In this document: in pieces, positions 45,012-53,943 of the stretch
How positions within the stretch are numbered: the first letter of the stretch is position 1
Layout: every line of letters starts with the position of its first letter
Assembly: GCA_017745075.1 (NCBI GenBank)
Contig: JAGIAD010000003.1
Span: 124,001 to 188,000 of the forward strand
Length of the DNA: 64,000 nt
From: Sphingobacteriaceae bacterium
GTDB lineage: Bacteria; Bacteroidota; Bacteroidia; Sphingobacteriales; Sphingobacteriaceae
Direction of reading: 5' to 3'
Notes under the pieces: model-generated
Seen by the model: the letters and a program-made list of their open reading frames with translations, nothing else
What the model was told of the DNA's origin: nothing
Database searches by the model: none
Made by a program: the position numbers and the translations under genes

Positions 45012-45833
45012 TTAAACTACGCCAGCCCTGTAATTTTGGGGAGTTAGGCCGGTAAAGCGTTTAAAATACTTTACAAAGTGCGATGCATCATTAAAATTGA
45101 GGGTAAAGCCTATCTCGGCCACTGTATTGTCGGTATAAATTAACAAACGTTTGGCCTCGTTAATAATATATTCAGAGAGTACTGCCGAAGCAGCCATATT
45201 CATTTCCTTCTTACAGGCCAGGTTCAGGTTCTGTGCAGAAGTATTCAATTTATCTGCATAATACGCCACACTGTTTTTTAATTGTTTTTCCTGACTCAAC
45301 ACTTCGCGAAACTGGTAGCATAAACTGTTGGTATCCTGTTTTTTTCCGGTTGGCAGAACTGCACCTTCCGATTGGATTTTGGCCAGTAATGCCTTCAATA
45401 AGCCTTCGGCAACCGCACCTGATGAATTACCCAATCCCTCAACTTCTTCAACAAGCAGCTGAAAAATTTTATCGATAAAAGTGGCATCTTTTAATTGGAG
45501 AAAAGCATATCTGCTCAGCTGCAGCAGCAGTGTATTAATTTCCCGGTCAATTGTCTGGCCTATAAAACCATTTTTAATAATGGCCACATATCCTTCAGGC
45601 TCTGAGGTAATTTCCCAATGGTGCAGTTGTTCCTTTCGCACAAAAAAAACACTGTTGGGTACAATTTCGTAAGCTTTAGAGTCGATGTAATGAAAACCTG
45701 TGCCTTTGGCGAGATAAATAATTTCAAAGTAACTATTGTGCTTATGCGGTGCAGTAACCTTTACCCCTTTTCTAAAAGGCGACACTTTCAATATTTTATG
45801 CTCAGGAATTTTGTTTTTAACAATGATGGACAT
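45012..45833 (-). CDS. AraC-family transcriptional regulator with cupin sensor
   Basis: The protein has 273 residues from ATG 45833; a TTG three codons earlier is less likely. The N-terminal cupin (about 20-95; HKHNSYFEIIYLAKGTGFHYID) is a small-molecule sensor and the C-terminal AraC domain has two helix-turn-helix units (SVAYYADKLNTSAQNLNLACKK and VAEIGFTLNFNDASHFVKYFKRFTGLTPQNYR). It is cytoplasmic. The adjacent receptor gene on the same strand, or the minus-strand glycosidase genes upstream, are the likely targets; the ligand is unknown. Confidence 0.88.
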   Translation of the reverse strand: MSIIVKNKIPEHKILKVSPFRKGVKVTAPHKHNSYFEIIYLAKGTGFHYIDSKAYEIVPNSVFFVRKEQLHHWEITSEPEGYVAIIKNGFIGQTIDREINTLLLQLSRYAFLQLKDATFIDKIFQLLVEEVEGLGNSSGAVAEGLLKALLAKIQSEGAVLPTGKKQDTNSLCYQFREVLSQEKQLKNSVAYYADKLNTSAQNLNLACKKEMNMAASAVLSEYIINEAKRLLIYTDNTVAEIGFTLNFNDASHFVKYFKRFTGLTPQNYRAGVV

Positions 45834-46300
45834 ACTTCGCAATAAATGTACTTATTTAGTTTTTTTGGTAAAAATGATTTTTTAGCGTTGGATTACTGAA
45901 GGCTATATTTCCAAACAATTGAGGTTTGTATCATACTAAGGCTGTTTAAAATTTTTCAGAAAATGCTGCAAACCAGTTATTACTTCATGAGTAGAAATCT
46001 AACCAGAAGACAAGGAGCAGTTCATATAATTACATAAGCCCGGTATTTTATCGAGCTTATGTAACCGCTAACCAGCCAAAAGCTAAGTACGTTGAGATAG
46101 CAGATTTTTTTCGTTTCCGACTCATCCAAAACATGCATAAAATAGCATGGTTCTGGTGAGCAATTCGGTGAGTAAATTCAAAATTGAAAAGCGCGCACTC
46201 AAAAGCCTGTAACACATTAACAAACAAATTGTTCGGAGATATACATCTTGATTTTTAATGACTGCGAAGCTAATTTTGTTACACTTTAAGGTGAATCATT
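45834..46300. other. Intergenic region with a hairpin
   Basis: Contains TACATAAGC (46031-46039) and its complement GCTTATGTA (46055-46063) with inner CG pairing; there is no T-run. The region probably holds the araC promoter. No gene is supported before the integrase relic. Confidence 0.4.
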
Positions 46301-46426
46301 ATGAAGATTAACCTGAGCTTACTCTTTTACCTAAAGAAGAGGAAAAATTACAAAAACAGCCCTGTAGACATAGACCAAATCAATAGTAAAACAAATAAAA
46401 ATCGACTGTTTTTTAACATGCCATAG
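46301..46426 (+). pseudogene. N-terminal relic of a tyrosine-recombinase integrase
   Basis: A 41-codon frame reads MKINLSLLFYLKKRKNYKNS and PVDIDQINSKTNKNR before a stop. The first 25 residues match the start of the arm-DNA-binding domain of Bacteroidota tyrosine integrases (pattern: short beta strand ending FYLKK-KN-K-GPVPIY-RI). The rest of the gene (arm domain end, core-binding and catalytic domains, about 370 residues) is missing. It suggests that a mobile element once ended or began here, within reach of the tRNA-Ser att sites. The fragment is short, so the call is moderate. Confidence 0.5.
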
Positions 46427-46518
46427 AAAGCCTCTACAGAGGCGTAAGTCCTTCAGTTAAACAAAGTCCTATGATTGCGCGGGAAATTAGGGGAGGACAG
46501 CAGTAAATATTCAATTAC

Positions 46519-48672
46519 CTACTGGACCTTTATCCAGGTGTAGCTATCCGCTTTCAGGTTGATGGTATAAGTAACCTCATCATTCCTATCAATGGTATAG
46601 GTTTTTACAGAACCGTTTTGTTCGCTTAACCTGGCTGTTTTAGTTAGCCCTGTATAAAAAAGAGGAATCTTTATGGTTCTTTTAATATCCTGTTTTAAGG
46701 GGTTATATAACATCAGCAATGCCTTAACGTTGAGGTCAGGATTCACGTGCATCACTCCGTCCCATTCCCTGCCATCGGCCCGCCTTAGGTGTATGACAGG
46801 TGAATTGAGAATGTCTCGATAGCGCTTATACCAGTCAATAACCTCTTTCACCGTTGCTCTTGTTTTTTCGGTATCATACAACCTTGGACCCCGATAACAA
46901 GCCTGTATGCCAGAACCATAATATTGCATCATCAATTGCCGATAATCCTTTAGATGAGTGGAAAGCGGTTCGAGTACCGCTTCAGGTCCTCCGCCCTGAT
47001 AGGCTGTCAGGGGCACAAAACCCCATCCCATTGATGGAGATTTCTCCCAGGTACCGTCAAAGATATTCTGCCGGTTGAGTATCATTTGGTTTTCCCTTGG
47101 GAGTGAAAAATTTACCTCCCTGTATCCAAGCGCAATCTTATTGGTTCCATCAAGAAAATACCAGTCTGGGGCATTGATGTAAACCCCTTTGGCGTTGAGC
47201 CAGTGATAGAGCTCTTTTTGAATCTCCATTTGTCTCCATTGACTGTCTTCGTAGTTTTTATGGCCGGGGTGATTCTTTGAGCCGCATAGGTCTCCAGGAT
47301 ACGGCCCATCGTTCTCCCAGATATCAAATCCGGTTGATTGAAAAAAGGTCTTAATCTTATCCCGATAACCTAGCCCCCACCGGCTACCAAAACAAGGAGC
47401 ATTTCCAAAAAAAGCTCCTCCCGGTTTTCCGGTTTTTATATCAATTACATCATCATCCACGCTGATCTTTCTTGAGCTGAAAAGCGAGTACCCGCCTATA
47501 GCAATTCCTTTATTATGCGCATGATCTGCAAGCGTTTTCCATCTTTGAAGGTTTATTCGAGAAGTATCTTCCATATTTATATGACTGCCGAAGCTTAAAA
47601 TAAGCGCTTCATAACCAGTTGCTGCACATTGATCTATGGCTGTCCTCACCTGTTCATCATCTTTACTTACCAGGTGCATAAAGATAGGATTGGCCGTAGT
47701 CCAAGGGGCAATGGTACTGTACATTTTCTGAATAGCCATTCCTCTACGCTGCCGGTCATAAGAATCCATTGTAAGCTCCCAGGTCCTTATCGAAGTAAAC
47801 ATTTCTCCAGTCGATAACGTAATACCAGGGCCTGATTCCGGATAAATCTCTACTTTCACTGGGGTATTATAGTCATAATTAACCTGTGAAGTATAATCAG
47901 CATCCCTTTTCCAGTGGGTGGTCTGATCACTTAGGTCATAGCGCATGGAATTATTGAATGCATAATTACTTTCAAAATAAAGCCCCTTCTGTACTTCCAT
48001 TGCGTTAGTTTTTCCTACGACAGCACTCTGCTCTTCGACGAGTCCCAAAACCTCATTGACTACGCGATCCAGTTTGATAGGTTTGCCGAAATGATTTTCA
48101 ATACTTAGCCATTTACTTATTAAGGGTAAGCCATCATACAAATTGTAATGAACAGTAACCACCAGCCCCTTAAGTTCACCATCAAGACTATATTCAAAGC
48201 TAATTTCCTTTCCCTTAGACTGGACTTTATTGGTAGACCAGAACTTTGTGCTGCTGTTCAAATAGGGTTTAATGTTATCAATCCGATATTTTACAAGTTT
48301 AAAGTCCTTATCACTGGCAGTAAATTTATCTATCCATTCTGAAAGCAGGTATGCTTTTTCTTTTTGACCATAAAGCCCACCAACGTTAAGCTCCTTTCCA
48401 TTAATCGTCAGTTTTGCCTCAGGTTCTACAGCGCGTAAAAGCTGCTGACCAGTTACCAGGTTTACATATTCTGTACAGGCAACATTAGGGCGGATTCTGA
48501 ATGTCCTTCTTACAAGACCATTATCCAGGACGATGTCTTTTCCATCATTTTCAACCCGGATAATTGATTTTTTTGTAGTACCCTGCACTAGCCAGTCTCG
48601 CTGGCCAGGTTGTGCAAGAGTAGTAATTGAGGTAAAAAGCAAAATAATTAATAGGGTAGTTTTGGTGTGCAT
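46519..48672 (-). CDS. Exported alpha-galactosidase-like glycosidase (clan GH-D type)
   Basis: The 717-residue protein has a signal peptide ending TLAQ. An N-terminal beta-supersandwich (about 25-330; LVRRTFRIRPNVACTEYVNL, LPLISKWLSIEN) is followed by a TIM barrel (about 340-630) with ALILSFGSHINMED, IGGYSLFSS, GFDIWENDGPYPGD (candidate nucleophile Asp) and GVYINAPDWYFLDGTNK (candidate acid Asp), then a C-terminal beta domain. This is the layout of GH36/GH31-like enzymes in clan GH-D, which hydrolyse alpha-galactosides and related sugars. The family assignment by eye is only moderate. It shares its fold with the next large gene (49598-52096); the two probably act on the same substrate. Confidence 0.65.
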   Translation of the reverse strand: MHTKTTLLIILLFTSITTLAQPGQRDWLVQGTTKKSIIRVENDGKDIVLDNGLVRRTFRIRPNVACTEYVNLVTGQQLLRAVEPEAKLTINGKELNVGGLYGQKEKAYLLSEWIDKFTASDKDFKLVKYRIDNIKPYLNSSTKFWSTNKVQSKGKEISFEYSLDGELKGLVVTVHYNLYDGLPLISKWLSIENHFGKPIKLDRVVNEVLGLVEEQSAVVGKTNAMEVQKGLYFESNYAFNNSMRYDLSDQTTHWKRDADYTSQVNYDYNTPVKVEIYPESGPGITLSTGEMFTSIRTWELTMDSYDRQRRGMAIQKMYSTIAPWTTANPIFMHLVSKDDEQVRTAIDQCAATGYEALILSFGSHINMEDTSRINLQRWKTLADHAHNKGIAIGGYSLFSSRKISVDDDVIDIKTGKPGGAFFGNAPCFGSRWGLGYRDKIKTFFQSTGFDIWENDGPYPGDLCGSKNHPGHKNYEDSQWRQMEIQKELYHWLNAKGVYINAPDWYFLDGTNKIALGYREVNFSLPRENQMILNRQNIFDGTWEKSPSMGWGFVPLTAYQGGGPEAVLEPLSTHLKDYRQLMMQYYGSGIQACYRGPRLYDTEKTRATVKEVIDWYKRYRDILNSPVIHLRRADGREWDGVMHVNPDLNVKALLMLYNPLKQDIKRTIKIPLFYTGLTKTARLSEQNGSVKTYTIDRNDEVTYTINLKADSYTWIKVQ

Positions 48673-48714
48673 GTTGAAATGTGTTTTTTTATTTCAATTA
48701 TCTAAGTGTTTTTG

Positions 48715-48873
48715 CTAATTGACAGATACGGCTTCAATTAATCTTCCATATCTGGCAGGGAAATTGGGAATGGAAAATTTTCCGCTAAATGTTCCCAGCT
48801 GTTCTCCTGAAAATTTGTTAAGAAGCCTGAAAGACTTCCAGCTTTTAGCCAAAGTTTTTTGAGCACAATGAGG
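48715..48873 (-). pseudogene. Decayed C-terminal gene end, unidentified
   Basis: The minus strand has an open stretch of 52 codons ending in a stop that reads like a protein C-terminus (KSWKSFRLLNKFSGEQLGTF, then FPARYGRLIEAVSVN) and lacks a start codon; the next codon upstream is a stop. Its composition suggests a former coding region, perhaps the end of a glycosidase or its partner. I cannot name the family. Confidence 0.25.
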
Positions 48874-49228
48874 CTATCTGTAATCATTTGGTTAGGCATT
48901 AAGACTGACATCTTAACTTATTCCATCAAATATAAAAAGTTAGCGTAAAGCTTTATTATGTTTAATTGCCCTTTTTATAAATCTCTCATTGAATTGGAGC
49001 AATTCCATCTAGATTGGAGAATTGATTATCTATCTTGCATAACTAACCCTAGCTGAATTGATAGTAAGCCCTACTTATCTATCTACAGCACCCTTTTTAT
49101 TAGCAGGCCTTATATCACAAGCCTTCTCGATAGCCGAACATTTCAGAACTAATGATTGCGATGAAATTATTTTCTAAACATATAATTGATATACCCTAAG
49201 AAAATATTCTAAGCAATGGTATTGATTA

Positions 49229-49292
49229 GGGATTGCTTCAGAAAAATCGGAGGGTTGCTCCAAAAAGATTCCCCCTTTTTCTTTGAGTATTA
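49229..49292 (+). repeat. Second copy of the sequence right of the att site
   Basis: About 55 bases match 42315-42380 with few differences (GGATTGCTTCAGAAAAATC here, GGATTCCTTCAGAAAAATC there), including the CTCCAAAAAGA centre and T-run of the terminator. No tRNA fragment precedes it. It may mark another old junction of the accessory zone. Confidence 0.55.
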
Positions 49293-49358
49293 ATAATTTA
49301 TGCTCAAACCTACCCTAACCGAAGGTGCTCTAAAACTACTTTATTCATGTAAGCCACT

Positions 49359-49472
49359 TTATATAGCGATGAGGATATAGCTCGTGCTTCGGCCACCGGT
49401 GTCGGTTTTTTCAAGAACTCCTTTATCAACCAGGTCCTGTACATCTCTTAAGGCGGGTCTGTAGAGCTTTTT
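49359..49472 (-). pseudogene. Winged-helix C-terminal relic of a Fic-like protein
   Basis: The minus strand reads LYRPALRDVQDLVDKGVLEK and TDTGGRSTSYIL before a stop, with another stop codon just upstream. The pattern aS-RDL-DLv-kGiL-k-g-GGRSt-Y is the recognition helix and wing at the C-terminus of many Fic/DUF4172-type and related regulators. Only the last 35 codons remain. Confidence 0.45.
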
Positions 49473-49487
49473 CTAGTACCGATGGAA

Positions 49488-49598
49488 TCAATTATAAAAA
49501 GATCCTTGTGTTCCCTCAATGAAATCGAGGGCAGGGTTGATCTGCAGTTCCAGTTTCTTTCCAGCAAGCTTTACCCCGTAATAATTACCGTCTTCCAT
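49488..49598 (-). CDS. Possible 36-residue ORF coupled to the upstream glycosidase
   Basis: A short frame begins with an ATG that overlaps the stop codon of the 832-residue gene (TAATG) and reads MEDGNYYGVKLAGKKLELQI before ending FIEGTQGSFYN. Stop/start overlap of this kind is a common coupling arrangement, but the peptide has no recognisable domain and may be a decayed fragment. Confidence 0.25.
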   Translation of the reverse strand: MEDGNYYGVKLAGKKLELQINPALDFIEGTQGSFYN

Positions 49599-52096
49599 TA
49601 TTTAAAATTCACCTCCCAGTTGATTGCTGCAGTCTTTTTAGTAGTAATGGTTAATATCGCTATCCCACTTTGTCCATCCACCGGCTTTATTTCACATCTG
49701 CCCACACTGACTTTACAGCTCTTTATTTTTTTCCCGTTAGTAGCAATAACCACGGCATAAGGGTCGTCCGCTATCGCTTCGGCTACTCCAACTAGTTTGT
49801 TCGAAGATGCTTTCCATTTAACCTCCTTTAAGTCTACATACCCCTGCATGATATGACGATTTGTAGAGATAAATTGTGGATGGTTTTCTTTTGCATGAAA
49901 GGACATCATCCTGGCTTCACCGGCTCGTAAAACCTGTTTAAATTCCTGATTTACACTGATCTGACCAATCAGTTTATTATTCCAAAAATCATAGACATAA
50001 TATTTTTTTAGCGAATCCAGCTCCATTCCTCCTTCGTTTAAAGATCCAGATGGCGTTAAGGAAATCGTCTTTTCTGCTTTTTCGTCATCATTATAGAAGG
50101 TCAACTGATGCCAACTGGAGTTTACCGCAAAATCATAAATATTTGGATACTTTGTTCCCGGATTAAATGCATCTAAAGGTCTTGCACTTTGCGCGTTGGT
50201 ATGGTACGGAAATGTTCTACTCAAATCGTTCAATTGCTCCTGATTTAGCTGAGAAAAACTGCGGCCAAGTAGAAATCGCCCACTGGTAACATAGGTCATA
50301 GTGAGCATAGAACGGTTACCATCACTATGGGTTTTTGGAAGCGCATCGCTGGGATCCTTTGAATCCATGTCATAATTAATCACAGTACGGTTTTTATACC
50401 AGAGCAAACCACAATAACTCAACATCTCTGGGTTGATGCCATCTGTATCTGCCCAAACCCTCTGAGATGAAATAATACCCAGCGCAACATCTGATCCACG
50501 AATAATATTCCTTTCCTGTAGCAAAGCGCCTTTCTCCAGACCGTCCTTTGCCAATTGAAAGATATTTCGGTAGGCCCATGCTGTTGTGGCATACTTATCT
50601 TCAAATCCTCCCTCATAAGCCCAGCCTGTTTCAGGGTAATCATAAAAAATACCTTTAATACCTGCCTGTTTAAGGTTGGCATACACTTCTTTCATATGTG
50701 CTATAAATCCTGGATCGGTAAAGTCATATCCCCAAAATTGGCGCTGGGCATCCTGCCACCATTGTTTGGAGTAATCGTTCATAAACTGATTTTGATAACT
50801 ACTTTCTTTTCCTAATTGTATGGTCTGGTTACCATAGTATAATCGATATGGATCATTAAACAGCATCCAAGTTGGGTGTTGTTTAACAAAGTCTTCTGAC
50901 CTACGTGCAGATTGAATATAAGTAAAAGGATAACCTCCTTTTTTTATTATCGCTTTGGCCCAGCTTTCGGTAGTAAGATACGGTGCTGTATAGTGGGGAA
51001 GTTTTGTCGACATAGCCTCATTGTACATGCCCCAGTGTTTATCATCCCACCACCCTTGTTGGTTATTGACCCCATAAGCATCAGGAACCAAACGAATGGC
51101 TACCTTCGTGTACTTTGTGATGCCGCTTTTAATTGCATTGTCCATTTCTTCAACCGCACCTTTGGAATTGTTGAACTTAGGGCGTACATTATCAGTGTTA
51201 TAAAAGGCGGCATACCAAAGGCATTCTGTAGGAAAATCATAATAATCTAATTTGATATTTTGCTCAGTTTTTAAAACCGAGGCGTATTGCTCCAGAGCCT
51301 GAAATGGGTTCTGATTATCGAAACAAATATAAAACTTCTCTTTATTCTCATAGGTCTGGCCAATATCGATCAGTTTCCCAACGGGATCTGCAGCATACAT
51401 TTCAAGTTTCAGGTTCTTATTAGAACGTGTAATCTTCGTGAATTTCTCAAAATCGTGATAAGTTATACCACCTGCTACTAAAATATTAGGAGCATTGCCT
51501 TCTCCAAACTTAACCATTGCGTTATTGAAGCTCAATAACTCTTTCACATCGGTAACCTTTGTGGGGCTAGCACCTCCATTTCCGTCGAGCACACGATAAT
51601 TAATGCTATTGTCCCTGCCGGGATACACCCAATCACAAATTAAAGGATAAAAGGTCCGAAGGTGACGTGCTCGGTCAGTATTATTCTGCATGTTCATTTG
51701 AAAAACAAAAAATGCCTTATCGTTGTACAGGCTGGCTGTCCACTGTATAGCGATGCCGGATACTGGCACTGTGTTTATCATTAAAGCAAGGCCCTGTCCC
51801 AAATGGTCAGTTATTATTTTTTTTGACCAGTTTATTTTTATTCCGGAATCTTTCGACTCCCAGGCTTCTGCTTGAAAATAAGCGCCAGTTACAATTTTTT
51901 CTCCACTGGTCTTAGTCATACTATATCTGCCGCTCTTCAGATTAAAATGGAGTGCTACTTTATTGTTAATAATTGAAACCGAATCGCCTTGTTGTTTTAC
52001 AGCAACGGTATTTTGGGCCAATACTTTAGACATCGGAAACCAAATCAAAATGAATATACTGCTTTTCAAAAGGTTTGTTAATTTTCTAACCCACAT
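49598..52096 (-). CDS. Large exported glycosidase-like protein (clan GH-D type)
   Basis: The 832-residue protein has a signal peptide (ends KVLAQ after a short basic leader). An N-terminal beta-sandwich (about 30-280) precedes a TIM-barrel-like region (about 285-600) with ECLWYAAFYNTDN, KVAIRLVPDAYG, KQAGIKGIFYDYPETGW (candidate catalytic Asp on a barrel strand) and ERNIIRGSDVALGII, followed by beta domains to the end. The order suggests an alpha-galactosidase or related clan GH-D enzyme, but no family signature is certain. A palindrome GATAAAC-GT-GTTTATC lies about 150 bases upstream. The next minus-strand gene of the same architecture ends the group, and both could serve one glycan. Confidence 0.55.
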   Translation of the reverse strand: MWVRKLTNLLKSSIFILIWFPMSKVLAQNTVAVKQQGDSVSIINNKVALHFNLKSGRYSMTKTSGEKIVTGAYFQAEAWESKDSGIKINWSKKIITDHLGQGLALMINTVPVSGIAIQWTASLYNDKAFFVFQMNMQNNTDRARHLRTFYPLICDWVYPGRDNSINYRVLDGNGGASPTKVTDVKELLSFNNAMVKFGEGNAPNILVAGGITYHDFEKFTKITRSNKNLKLEMYAADPVGKLIDIGQTYENKEKFYICFDNQNPFQALEQYASVLKTEQNIKLDYYDFPTECLWYAAFYNTDNVRPKFNNSKGAVEEMDNAIKSGITKYTKVAIRLVPDAYGVNNQQGWWDDKHWGMYNEAMSTKLPHYTAPYLTTESWAKAIIKKGGYPFTYIQSARRSEDFVKQHPTWMLFNDPYRLYYGNQTIQLGKESSYQNQFMNDYSKQWWQDAQRQFWGYDFTDPGFIAHMKEVYANLKQAGIKGIFYDYPETGWAYEGGFEDKYATTAWAYRNIFQLAKDGLEKGALLQERNIIRGSDVALGIISSQRVWADTDGINPEMLSYCGLLWYKNRTVINYDMDSKDPSDALPKTHSDGNRSMLTMTYVTSGRFLLGRSFSQLNQEQLNDLSRTFPYHTNAQSARPLDAFNPGTKYPNIYDFAVNSSWHQLTFYNDDEKAEKTISLTPSGSLNEGGMELDSLKKYYVYDFWNNKLIGQISVNQEFKQVLRAGEARMMSFHAKENHPQFISTNRHIMQGYVDLKEVKWKASSNKLVGVAEAIADDPYAVVIATNGKKIKSCKVSVGRCEIKPVDGQSGIAILTITTKKTAAINWEVNFK

Positions 52097-52243
52097 CGTA
52101 GTTTTACATTTTTTAAATTAATCTAAGCCAATTGCATGCATTTGCGGTTTTTTAATGAACTTCCGGTCATGTAGACAACGCGATCACTTTGTGAATCTTT
52201 TTTAAGCTCTGATGACAAAATAAGCGAATAATTAAGTTCATTT

Positions 52244-52259
52244 GATAAACGTGTTTATC
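52244..52259. promoter_or_regulatory. Palindrome, LacI-type operator candidate
   Basis: GATAAACGTGTTTATC has 7-bp arms around two bases. The AAACGnGTTT-like centre recalls LacI-family sites. It lies about 150 bases upstream of the large glycosidase gene. No LacI gene is in the window. Confidence 0.35.
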
Positions 52260-52411
52260 CATAAAATAAACTTTTTTACCATTTAGCAGCTCCCTAAACG
52301 GCTATTTAATTCACCTTCTGCAATAGAGTTGCATGTAAACTTATTCCAGTATTGCCTTCCGTATGGATAAAAACAATTTAATTGCAATACTAACCTTCCG
52401 GTATAAAACTG

Positions 52412-52602
52412 CAGGGGAGACAGGGTATACCACAAACTTCACCGGATTTTATTCGAGAGTTTAAGCTCCCTAAGCAGCAAGCATAATTGATGTTGAGAGC
52501 GGTGACGATAAACTTATTGATTTTCTCCTACTGGATGATTACCAAAATATGATAGTTCTCAATATCTCTGAACAAGCAATTTTACTTGCACGAGCTACAT
52601 AG
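52412..52602 (+). pseudogene. Decayed partial copy of the adjacent methyltransferase gene
   Basis: Two frames joined by a frameshift near 52475 read IPQTSPDFIREFKLPKQQA and IIDVESGDDKLIDFLLLDDY, then VLNISEQAILLARAT before a stop. These align with IPAISLFLMKDLKLSKDAP, IIDIGGGDSLLVDFLLKEGF and VLDISSGAIQRTKQRL of the intact gene 100 bases downstream. The SAM-binding glycine loop is lost (VESGD for IGGGD). It is a tandem paralogue relic. Confidence 0.65.
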
Positions 52603-52699
52603 AGAGATTATGCGAAATGTGTGAAGTAACTACACAATTGCATTGGTTAACCTGGCTTTCAGATTCGGAAAAAAATATTTTATTCGTTAATTTGTGATC

Positions 52700-53311
52700 A
52701 TGTTGACAAATCAAAAAGACCATTGGGAAAATATCTATCAGACAAAACAACCTCAGGATGTAAGTTGGACGCAGGATATACCAGCAATCTCCTTATTCCT
52801 TATGAAGGATCTGAAATTGTCCAAAGATGCTCCGATTATTGATATAGGCGGCGGGGATAGCTTACTGGTCGATTTCTTGCTAAAAGAGGGGTTTACCGAC
52901 ATTTCAGTCCTGGACATTTCATCAGGTGCTATCCAACGCACAAAGCAACGATTGGGCAAAAAAGCTGATGAAGTGAAATGGATTGTTTCAGATATCAATG
53001 ATTTTGTGCCAGACCGCCAATTTAAACTATGGCATGATCGGGCCACGTTCCATTTTCTTACGAAAGAAGAGCAACAGACCAGATATGTCCAGGTCGCCCA
53101 AAATGCGGTTGTAGGTAACTTGATAATCGGAACTTTCTCCAAATCCGGACCTACCAAGTGCAGTAACCTTCCCATACAACAATACGATGAATCGGATATG
53201 GTAAGTAAGTTTGGGGAATATTTTAGTAAAGTAGAATGTATTTCAGAGGATCATATGACACCTTCGGGTAAATTACAGAATTTTACCTTTTGTAATTTCA
53301 GTAAAAAGTAG
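52700..53311 (+). CDS. Class I SAM-dependent methyltransferase
   Basis: The protein has 203 residues from ATG 52700; a GTG six bases upstream is in frame. Motif I is IIDIGGGDSLLVDFL (about 50-64), the acidic end of strand 2 is VLDISSGAIQ, then WIVSDIND (motif for the adenine ring) and the catalytic-face DRATFHFLT. It is a small cytoplasmic methyltransferase; the closest general type is the group acting on small molecules such as thiols or arsenite-like substrates, which cannot be fixed by eye. The start of a related degraded copy is just upstream. The gene ends in a strong terminator. Confidence 0.85.
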   Translation: MLTNQKDHWENIYQTKQPQDVSWTQDIPAISLFLMKDLKLSKDAPIIDIGGGDSLLVDFLLKEGFTDISVLDISSGAIQRTKQRLGKKADEVKWIVSDINDFVPDRQFKLWHDRATFHFLTKEEQQTRYVQVAQNAVVGNLIIGTFSKSGPTKCSNLPIQQYDESDMVSKFGEYFSKVECISEDHMTPSGKLQNFTFCNFSKK

Positions 53312-53334
53312 TTTTGTTTACTACTGAAACCATA

Positions 53335-53377
53335 AAAAAAGCATCAATAATTGACTTCAAATTATTGATGCTTTTTT
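53335..53377 (+). terminator. Terminator after the methyltransferase gene
   Basis: A 12-bp perfect stem (53341-53352 with 53360-53371, GCATCAATAATT) extended by A/T pairs has a 7-base loop and a T-run. Flanking A's make it usable from both sides, so it may also end the minus-strand operon. Confidence 0.9.
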
Positions 53378-53431
53378 GTTTTAGTCTATAAAAGCTTTAA
53401 TCCCACCTAAGAGGAATTCTGCTCAGCATCG

Positions 53432-53938
53432 TTACCTGGGCTGATTGAACATGTAACGGGCGATTTTCCATTTACCATCGACCTTTTTCATTAAGAAAAA
53501 CTCGCGGTTAAGCTCTTCGGTAGTCTTTCCGTTGGCATGGATTAATTGCGTGCCATTAGACTCCGTGCGCACAAATGCCAGGTCTTCACTCTGCGTAATG
53601 ATTTCTTCGACTTTAAAGGTTACCTTTAACTGGATAGCCTTAAAAACATTCTCATAGGCTACATTTAACTCCTTTGTTCCGGTTGCAGTTGGAAACCCTG
53701 TGGGCATAAATACTCCATCTGCAGTATATTGTCCGACTGCCTGTGCTACGTCTGATTTATTTAAGGCATCAAAATAAATATCTAATGCATTTTGGATTGC
53801 GGTGTTCACTGATTGATTTCCCATATTAGGTAAATTGTTAGCGTTTGTGTATTCAGCTTCTTTGTTTTCTTGTTTTTTTTCGTTTTGGCAGGCTGCAAAT
53901 AAAACGCATAATACTGCCGAAAGCATAATTTTCTTCAT
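53432..53938 (-). CDS. Lipoprotein with SnoaL/NTF2-like domain
   Basis: The 168-residue protein has a lipobox FAACQNEK. The NTF2-like cone (about 45-168) begins with AIQNALDIYFDALNKSDVAQAVGQYTADGVFMPTG and ends with FFLMKKVDGKWKIARYMFNQP, the arrangement of the DUF4440/SgcJ group. Many such proteins bind small molecules; some are isomerases or dehydratases, but the catalytic residues vary and none can be assigned here. It is 5 bases after the stop of the reductase-like gene, so they are cotranscribed, and is probably attached to the inner face of the outer membrane or periplasmic side of the inner membrane. Confidence 0.82.
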   Translation of the reverse strand: MKKIMLSAVLCVLFAACQNEKKQENKEAEYTNANNLPNMGNQSVNTAIQNALDIYFDALNKSDVAQAVGQYTADGVFMPTGFPTATGTKELNVAYENVFKAIQLKVTFKVEEIITQSEDLAFVRTESNGTQLIHANGKTTEELNREFFLMKKVDGKWKIARYMFNQPR

Positions 53939-53943
53939 CTTGC

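Noticed and set aside
49482..49760. Plus-strand 92-codon frame at the end of the glycosidase gene
   Set aside because: It is antisense to the real 3' end of that gene and to the small coupled ORF, with no start signal.
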